DNA from: Dasyornis broadbenti
Taxonomy: Eukaryota; Chordata; Aves; Passeriformes; Dasyornithidae
Assembly: GCA_013397935.1 (NCBI GenBank)
Contig: VZRN01000234.1
Coordinates: forward strand, 1-64,000
Direction of reading: 5' to 3'
DNA: 64,000 nucleotides
The translations under genes were made by a program, and so were the position numbers. Each line of letters begins with the position of its first letter. The stretch's first letter is position 1. A model generated the notes under the pieces. The model did no database searches. It saw nothing but the letters and a program-made list of their open reading frames with translations, and had not been told where the DNA came from. Shown here piece by piece: positions 58,797 to 64,000 of the stretch.

Positions 58797-59850
58797 TGTT
58801 GTGGTTTGACTCTGGCCAAATGCCAGGCACTCACAAATTAATACACCCAGGGCTCATGAGTTAAGGAAAAAATGGGAGAAAAAGACGCACTCAGGGCAGA
58901 AAATAGGCTAAAAACTTTTATTGTTAACAGAATCAGAGAAGTAAATGAGAAATAAAATAAAACCTTCAAAGACACCATTTCTCCACTCATCCCCTCCCTC
59001 CCTCCCAGCAGCTGCACAAGGGAACAAGGCATGGTGGGGGACAGGGTGGGGTAGGTCAGTTCATCACCGAAATCTTTCTCCACTGCCCAGGGGAGAGGAG
59101 TCATCTTCTTCTGTGAAGTTGTGGGTCCCGAAATCTCATAAATAGCAGTCTGCCCAACCCTGCCTTGTCAGCTTTCTCCACGGGCAGACAGTCTTCCCAA
59201 AACTGCTGCGGCGTGGGGTCGTTCGTCCACGGATTACAGACGTCCGAGTCGGCTGCTCCATTTCGGGAGCCAGGCTTTTTCCTCTGTGCTGAACCACAGT
59301 CTCTCTCAGGCATGAGGCACTTAATTCAACCTGTAAAAGCCCGTTTCTCCTCTGAAACTCCCGCTGGGCAACGGCCTCCTCCAGGCATCCACCCGCTCCA
59401 GCGTAGGGCTGTGCGTGGATTTTAACATTCCCCGTGGGCTCCATGGGCTGCAAGGGGACATCCCGCTTCACCATGGTCCTCACCACCACCTGCAGAAGAT
59501 TTTTGGCTCTGGTGTTTGGAGCTTCTCCTCCCCCACCTTCTCCACTGACCTGGGTGTCTGCGTTGCTGCTGTTTCCCCTCACATGTTCTCACCACCTCCT
59601 CCTCCTCCTCTGGCCAGAAGAAGTGCGTGCCCCATCCCCACCTTGGTCTCTTCTTGAATCTGTTTTCACAGAGGCGTAACCAACATCTCTAACTGGCCCA
59701 GCCTTGGCCAGCAGCGTGTCCATCATGTTCAGTGCCGTCAGGGATTGGCTCTGCTGGATGTGGTGAAGGCTTCGAGAAGCTGCTCACCGGAGCCATTTCG
59801 TGGGCTCCCCCCCACCACTAGCAAAAACTGGGCCAAGCAAAACCAACACA
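58797..59850 (-). mobile_element. Solo LTR, 1,054 bp, copy B
   Basis: Bounded by TGTTGTGG and CCAACACA, with a perfect 5-bp duplication GCTAA (58792-58796 and 59851-59855). It is homologous to 35694-36769 throughout and in the same orientation. On the - strand it has AATAAA (about 58922-58917). The terminal TGTTGTGGTTTGAC is nearly the reverse complement of the other end of copy A. The two are independent insertions because their target duplications differ. Confidence 0.88.
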
Positions 59851-59855
59851 GCTAA

Positions 59856-61659
59856 CCAGAAAAAAATAAGAACAATGAGATACTTTTGTCCACAATCACG
59901 TAAAAGAAAATATCAAAATTGAGTGTCACTATTGGTCAGCCATTTAACAGATGTGTGGTCTTGGCTTACCTAATGGACCTTATTTTTAAATTCTTAATTT
60001 TATTCTGGTTTTATGTGTAACTGTCAAGGATTTAAATGTAACAGATGTGAACTTATGAAATAATTTCATAATAATTAAGCATATTGTCCATTGAAGGATA
60101 TCCTACATCCTATCAAAAATTGTTTAGTTGAAATAACAATTACTACTGCTTTAAGTAAATGGCTTTTTAAAGAGGCTAACAAAAACCTCAGGTAAGAATG
60201 AAGATGCTGGAGATAATTTTTTCGCCAGTGAAAGGAGAAGATTTTTGATTCACCTGAGAAGAAGTGTTTGGAACCGTCTGTCTCTTGGTTGATCAAACAG
60301 AAAGTCTAGAATGTAGCTACATTAAATACTGGCTTCCTGTTAATGTATTTAATTTCCAGGAGAGCTAACTGTATTCATCAGCCCTGATGACTATGTGCCA
60401 CCTAATGACAAAAGGAGAAAATAACGATTTTTATTCCAGTTCTATCTCTAAATTTAACAAAGCAAAGCTCAGACTTCACACACCACAATACACATACCTT
60501 GTAATATGGTGATTAAAGCCAGGTTTGGTTTTTTTGGAACTCAGGTTTCTTGAACATATTGCCAAAAAATACTGAACATTTTTTTTCTACTCAGCTGATT
60601 TTTCAGTTGTCTCTTGTTAATCATTTCATCACTGGCCTTTAATCTTACTGGTTCTGAGGGCATTCTCCTTAGCACGTTGCTTATACATACTTTAGTAGGT
60701 TTACATAAAAACACTAGAAATTCAGTTTCTGGAGTCCTGGACCTTCACAGGAGACATCTGAACCTCAAATGAGATCTTTTTCCCTTGTGCCATTTTTCTT
60801 TGCCCGCAAAAAAAAAGAAAAACCAGGAATAAAACACAAAGAATAAAGTGTAATGCTGTTTCTGTGTGTCTTTTACCCTTACTTTTTTCACGGTTTCTTA
60901 TGTAGAACCCTTCCTGCCGCTTGTAGATTTCTTTCTGCTAAGCAAACACTGTGTACCTAATCAAAACCTCAGAAGTCATTAGAATCTTCTTCCTTCCAGA
61001 TTATCAAAATAGAACTGACACCAGTGCCTTCTCCCCAACCAACATGCTTGTCCTCTCTAAACAAAGTCAGGTTTTCATTAAATGTGTTCTCTGACTGGCA
61101 GGGAGTGTGTACTCACGGTTTAGCCTCTAAGGGAACACTGGTCTGGAATCCAACAACCACTCCAGGAAGGTAAAAAGCATCTCACAACTCGTGTGTGGGT
61201 GTCTCAGGCACCCTAGGACATGGCTATTTTTATACAAGCAAACTTGCATTCTTCTCAGCACAGGAGCATCACATTTAGTTACAGTAAACTATATTAAATT
61301 TTCCTTGGTTTGGCATGTGGTTTTAAATAAAACTACATGAAATAGAGGTTTCTGTTCTTGATATAATCCCTTCCCAAATTTTGTGACTGACAATAGATCA
61401 GTATCTTCTAAAACCAGAGTCTCAACATTTGTATATATTCTTATCAGCTCCCAGAGGCAGGGAGTGAGATTAAGAGAGATGGAACGTTTCTCAAAAGCTA
61501 ACATTGGACTCGTAGTCTTGCCTACTTTACTTCTGGGAGGTGACTTATTTAGAGCAATTTAAAGGCAACCAAGCTTGAATTTAAAAAGTTCTTATTAGAA
61601 AAATTCCACAAATAAACTTCGATTCCAGAGAGAATTTGCATTCTCAAAAATTTGTATTT
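59856..61659. other. Intergenic DNA
   Basis: AT-rich unique sequence. Nothing recognised. Confidence 0.45.
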
Positions 61660-63030
61660 GTGTAAAACCATTCTTGGCAAACCCTGCTTGGGAACGAGCT
61701 TTCTGCTAGATTTTTGCAGTGCTCGACAAAGTACACACACACAAGCAACCAGTTGTGAAGCTTATTTCTTTGCCTTCTGCACGCCGGAGACCTTCTTCTG
61801 CAGCTGCAGTGTTCTTTCTGTGCAAGAGAGAAGAAGGGCACTCTTCTCAGCCCGGCAAGGCTGCACACAAAAAGGGGTACATGAGGAATGCCTTCTGTTC
61901 GGATGCATCCTTCTGTGGAAGCTCAAACTCCAGGAGCTCTGCAAGCCTGAAGCTGTGGGAAAGTGCTTCTGTCTCTCGCTCACTCCCTCGCTGCATGATT
62001 TGCCCCGAAGTGCAAGCCCTGCGAGTTGCTTGTTGAAGCAGAGAGAGCATTTGTGGGCTAACTCTGCCTGGGAAAGGGCTTTGGCTGCAGTTTTACAATG
62101 CTCTCCAAAGTGCACACAAGCACGCTGCTGCGCGCCTTCTTTCTTCGCCCTCTGCACTCCGGAGCTCATCATGTGCCTCTGAAGCGGCTCTGTGCAGGCA
62201 GAACGTGCACATTGTCGCTTTGAAGCCTGACAAGGTACGAACAGAAGGGGGTACTTGAGGACCGCCTGCTCTTGCCATGTTTCCTTCTGTGCAAGCTCTA
62301 ACTGCTTGAGGTCTGCAAGTCTGAAGCTGTGGGAAAGTTCTTTATTCTCTCACAGGCGAAATCTCTCTGTGCATGCTCGCCCCGGAGTTCAAGTGCTGTG
62401 AGGTGCTTGTTGAAGCAGAGATGGCTTTTCTGGGCTAACTCTGCTTGGGAAAGAGCTTTTTGCTTCATTTTTGCAATGTTCTCCAAAGTGCACACAAGCA
62501 CGCCGCTGTGCGCCTTCTTTCTTCGCCTTCTGCGCACTGGGGAGTTGCTGTTACGGGAAGCTGGTTCTTCTGAGTGCGAGCGAAACAGACGTCTCTTGGC
62601 TCCCCGTCAGCGAGGACTAACGCTCGTTCCATTGGTGAAGGCGTAGAATGAAGCAGCGGCGTCCCGAGCTCGTTTGCTTTTCTGTCCAGCGGTTTCCAAG
62701 TGGGACAGCCGTTCCCTCGGGAGAGGAATGTAGCACGGCAGGAGGCAGCCCTTAGCCGTAGTGTGTTGTGTGGCTTTCAAAGCTGTCACGATTAGGGAGT
62801 ACTTGAGGAACGCGTTCTGTTTGCATGCTTCTTTTTTTGGCGACTCTAGCTGCTTCCACTCTGCAAGCCTGAAGCTGTAGTAAAATGCTTCTCTCTCTCT
62901 TTGCACGGGTTGCCTCGGAGTGCAATGGCTGTGAGTTGCTTGTTGAAGCAGAGAGAGCATTCTCGGCTGACTCAGCTTGGGAACAAGCTTTCTTCTGGAA
63001 TTTTGCAATTACTTTTTTGTGTTCTCTCAT
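61660..63030. repeat. Tandem array, about 378-bp unit, three copies plus partial ends
   Basis: The phrase CTTGGGAA (or CCTGGGAA) followed by an AGCTTT-like core recurs at 61687, 62067, 62444 and 62976, giving steps of 380, 377 and 532 bp. Each unit also carries CAAAGTGCACACAAGCACGC, CTCTGCAAGCCTGAAGCTGT and TGCTTGTTGAAGCAGAGA in order. The third unit holds about 155 extra bases (roughly 62560-62780), rich in CpG. I do not recognise the family. It is more GC-rich than the flanks and has long open frames on both strands that look incidental. Confidence 0.85.
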
Positions 63031-64000
63031 TCCCTAAGAACACTTAGGAACTTCTGTGAAAGAGGTTATGAATTATTTGTTTCATGTTGTCTAACATTAT
63101 TATTATTATTATTGTATGTAAATCCATAATAATTGGATGATAATCCTCTTCACAGTATATTTGAACGATTTTCCTTGCCTAATAAAAAACAATCACTTTC
63201 AGATAAGTACTTTAAAATCACTCCATATGTGTTGCTGAATCACTGTATTAAAGGAATTGTTTGTCGGTCTGCTAATACAGAACATAGAATACCCAATACT
63301 ACGGTCTTGTTGTAAACTCAAATTTAATATGGTCATATGGAGATGCACTCTGCTGACAGCTTTATTTATTTGTTTGTTTGTTACAGAATATTAAAAGTTC
63401 TTAAGCACTGTGATAGTCTCAACATGGAGTAGTTTTCTTAGAGGCATCATTTTATCTCTATTTATTTTACAATCAGATTTTTTCACAGATGAGCCGTGTT
63501 TAACTCAGATTCATCAGCTGTGTTTCCAGACTCCTGCATCAGATCATTACTCCTGATGAAATAGTGCTGGATCCAAGTGCAGCTGAAGGAAGTATGGAAG
63601 TGATTAATCCTTTCAGGTGTGTCTGAATTTCTTCACGGAACAAATTATTTGGTGTGCAATTTAAGGTTATTTAGGGTACCTCAGTCCTTTTGTGAACCTG
63701 AGACAGAGCCCAAGTGACAGTGCAGCTGTACCATGTGAACAGCATGAGCTGCTCACATTATATCTTCTCTAAGGCCATATTAGAAAAATTTTCTTTTTCC
63801 GAGGATGGCTCTTTTTATCCTACACCAGGTATCTAAGAATGTTAAAGCTATTCACCCTTTTCTGTTGCCTATTTCTTTCAAGGGATAATAACAAAATCTC
63901 CGAGTAAATAAATCACACATAGGTATCTGGTTTTCACATGCATTTTGCAGTGTGTTCTGGACTCTATTCTTTCTAGAGCAAACAAATCTGGGGTTCATTT
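63031..64000. other. Intergenic DNA with microsatellites
   Basis: An ATT repeat lies at about 63096-63113 and a TTTG-rich run at about 63367-63381. Otherwise AT-rich unique sequence. Confidence 0.5.

Noticed and set aside
61652..62182. 176-codon open frame in the tandem array, and a 136-codon frame opposite
   Set aside because: Both strands are open over the same repeat, the frames are not preserved between units, and no protein family is suggested.
1..64000. CRISPR arrays, operons, toxin-antitoxin or defence systems
   Set aside because: The window is plainly vertebrate. The tandem repeats lack the short-repeat and unique-spacer layout of CRISPR arrays, and no prokaryotic gene was seen.

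Overview
The window is nuclear DNA of a bird. It has spliced vertebrate genes, many CR1 LINE 3' ends carrying the avian tail motif, several solo retroviral LTRs of avian type, and an avian-style T-cell receptor alpha locus. No species can be named from the sequence. A passerine is plausible.

Layout. (1) 1-12.4 kb is the 3' end of the T-cell receptor alpha locus on the + strand. It has three intact TRAJ segments, each with a 12-bp-spacer recombination signal, a possible degenerate J at the left edge, and then the TRAC constant gene in four exons. (2) 12.4-17.5 kb lies between TRAC and DAD1. It is mostly CR1 and unique DNA and holds a cluster of CRE, TCF/LEF, RUNX and ETS-like sites near 14.3 kb, in the place expected for the TCR-alpha enhancer. 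(3) 17.5-20 kb is DAD1 on the - strand with a CpG-rich promoter carrying two NRF1 palindromes, backed by a solo LTR. (4) 20.6-37 kb holds two broken olfactory receptor genes, a decayed retroviral integrase fragment and several LTRs. (5) 37.6-40.3 kb is an apparently intact five-exon granzyme/chymase-family serine protease on the - strand. (6) 41-51 kb has an assembly gap, an olfactory receptor with one in-frame stop, and repeats. (7) 51.7-55.0 kb is SDR39U1 on the - strand in six exons, with a GC-rich minisatellite upstream. (8) 55-64 kb has a fourth olfactory receptor pseudogene, a second copy of the 1.05-kb LTR, and a tandem array with a unit of about 378 bp.

How it fits together. The J segments rearrange to upstream V segments and are spliced to TRAC. 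DAD1 is the conserved 3' neighbour of TRAC and is convergent with it. The granzyme and SDR39U1 are also neighbours of each other in mammals (the chymase locus end). Here both linkage groups sit within about 45 kb, separated by olfactory receptor relics and mobile elements. I see no CRISPR array, operon or other prokaryote-type system. The most notable signals are the candidate TCR-alpha enhancer, the splice donor overlapping a TGA in TRAC exon 3, the GC donor in SDR39U1, and the two tandem arrays.
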